Origin: Smittium mucronatum
Lineage: Eukaryota > Kickxellomycota > Harpellomycetes > Harpellales > Legeriomycetaceae
Assembly: GCA_001953115.1 (NCBI GenBank)
Contig: LSSL01001662.1
Coordinates: 1 to 20,211 of the forward strand
Reading direction: 5' to 3'
DNA: 20,211 nt
This document shows, piece after piece, positions 19,448-20,211 of the stretch; positions within the stretch are counted from its first letter, which is position 1; the number at the start of each line of letters is the position of its first letter. Both the position numbers and the translations under genes were made by a program. The notes under the pieces were generated by a model that ran no database searches, had not been told where the DNA came from, and saw only the letters and a program-made list of their open reading frames with translations.

Positions 19448-19590
19448 AAAAAAAATTGGGAAAATTTTCCGAAATTTGAGGGCAAAAATGACTGGTAAAA
19501 AATAGATTATATACATATTTTCCTGAATTTGCGGAAATTTTCCGGTTTTATCTATTTTTCCAGATTTTATCTACCGATTAACGCCAACAA
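19448..19590 (-). repeat. Right terminal inverted repeat of the MULE
   Basis: This is the reverse complement of the left TIR. The strongest block is 19485-19564, including AAATGACTGGTAAAAAATAG. It ends directly before the TSD copy at 19591. Confidence 0.82.
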
Positions 19591-19599
19591 TTAATCAAT
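19591..19599. repeat. Target-site duplication of the MULE, right copy
   Basis: TTAATCAAT, identical to 12137-12145. The LINE reading frame resumes in the next codon (19600). Confidence 0.8.
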
Positions 19600-20211
19600 A
19601 GCAATAAATTTAACGTGCTTATTGATGAAGATTCAAATCTAAATGAACTCGCAAAATTTTTATTGATACTGTATGGGCAGAATCAAAGTGGTTCCGATCC
19701 ACAGAGACTGCTTCCTAAGTGAAATAAAAGCCTTTTCCAAAAAATACAACCAAAAGCATAAAAAATCGTAGAAATAAATTCGGCGATTTTGGGCTTGGAA
19801 AAATCGATAAGTATGATTACTTAATTACTAATTATAACTCATTAAGCGAAATTAAAGCTGAAAGGAAATCTCAATACTCTAAAAAAATGGAATTTCTTTT
19901 AAAAAAAACATGAATAAAGATTCCAAAAGATATTGGAAATTCGTCAAATAATATTATGTGAATGTGTTCAGAAGCATTTTGGACTGCCCAGTATATGTTA
20001 AAAATAAAAAATTTAGTGATATGGCCAAAGATAAAACTGGAAATAGCAATAGTTTTATTAAGTAGAACTCAGTCATTGATACAGACTGTGGGTATTTCTC
20101 TGGGTATGAAAAGGGTGTAAAGTAGAGTGATATCACTACTGTTCTTATTAATGCACCTAAAATAAAGTCACTGGTATTGATAGAATACAATTCGAGTTTT
20201 GGAAATTGGTT
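19600..20211 (+). pseudogene. LINE: linker and N-terminal reverse transcriptase (3' part of the split element, runs off window)
   Basis: The frame at 19600 reads SNKFNVLIDEDSNLNELAKF, the segment that follows the endonuclease in many LINEs. It continues the frame left at 12145. After a shift near 19660 come FIDTVWAESKW and later NSLSEIKAERKSQYSKKMEF. Then comes NKDSKRYWKFVK (about 19912-19947), a conserved linker just before the RT. At 20161-20208 NKVTGIDRIQFEFWKL matches the first RT block (N-K-x-x-G-x-D-x-I). Stops and frameshifts are frequent. RT fingers, palm and 3' end lie beyond the window. Confidence 0.85.

Larger units (their letters stand above)
12146..19590 (+). mobile_element. Mutator-like (MULE) DNA transposon, 7.4 kb, inserted in the LINE
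   Basis: The element is bounded by inverted repeats (left about 12146-12288, right about 19448-19590) and flanked by the 9-bp direct repeat TTAATCAAT. Order from left: TIR, a nested non-coding element (12396-13748), a broken DDE/SWIM transposase (14280-15855) and two heat-shock-element-like arrays at its 3' end. Then come a perfect inverted repeat and TATA box, a 1.25-kb GAT/GTT/GAA array, a 7-bp satellite, about 1 kb of AT-rich DNA, and the right TIR. It splits a LINE between endonuclease and RT. TIR divergence (roughly 20-25% by eye) and the broken transposase show that it is old and not autonomous. MULE assignment rests on transposase motifs, long TIRs and TSD length together. Confidence 0.87.

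Overview
The window is AT-rich eukaryotic DNA (about three quarters A+T by eye) with no intact host gene that I can recognise. Everything identifiable is a decayed mobile element. A chromodomain Ty3/gypsy polymerase, a second Ty3/gypsy element, a LINE with an AP-type endonuclease and a Mutator-like (MULE) DNA transposon lie within 20 kb, separated by long AT-rich gene-empty stretches. This suits a TE-rich, AT-rich protist or fungal-type genome, for example a large-genome microsporidian, but the sequence alone does not fix the taxon. Protein reading uses the standard code, because several stop codons fall where a conserved Trp is expected.

Layout. 1-920: 3' end of a chromodomain Ty3/gypsy element (integrase C-terminus, chromodomain, probable 3' LTR with a TATA box). 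About 921-4230: a second, 5'-truncated Ty3/gypsy element reading rightward (protease end, RT with YLDD, RNase H, HHCC/DDE integrase, polypurine tract, 3' LTR start). 4231-9466: AT-rich DNA without a supportable gene, interrupted by a GC-rich island (about 5810-6260) open on both strands. 9467-10193: a second GC-richer patch and a 75-codon ORF. 10194-12145: remains of a LINE ending in its endonuclease domain. 12146-19590: a 7.4-kb MULE. 19600-20211: the same LINE continues (linker, start of reverse transcriptase) and runs off the window.

The main result is a three-level nest that can be read directly. The LINE is split between its endonuclease and RT by a MULE. The MULE has about 150-bp terminal inverted repeats, a 9-bp target duplication (TTAATCAAT at 12137 and 19591) and a degenerate DDE/SWIM transposase. 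Removing the MULE and one copy of the duplication leaves the LINE reading frame in register. Inside the MULE's left arm sits a second, non-coding 1.35-kb element (12396-13748) with about 155-bp inverted repeats and its own 9-10-bp target duplication (TAATATGAAG), probably a MULE-type MITE.

The most unusual signal is at 15844-15941, at the 3' end of the transposase. Two arrays, each of eight alternating GAA/TTC pentamers in strict 5-bp phase, match heat-shock elements. They are followed by a perfect inverted repeat and a TATA box but no surviving gene. The MULE therefore appears to carry a heat-shock-type promoter. Further right it also holds a 1.25-kb GAT/GTT/GAA low-complexity array and a 7-bp satellite.
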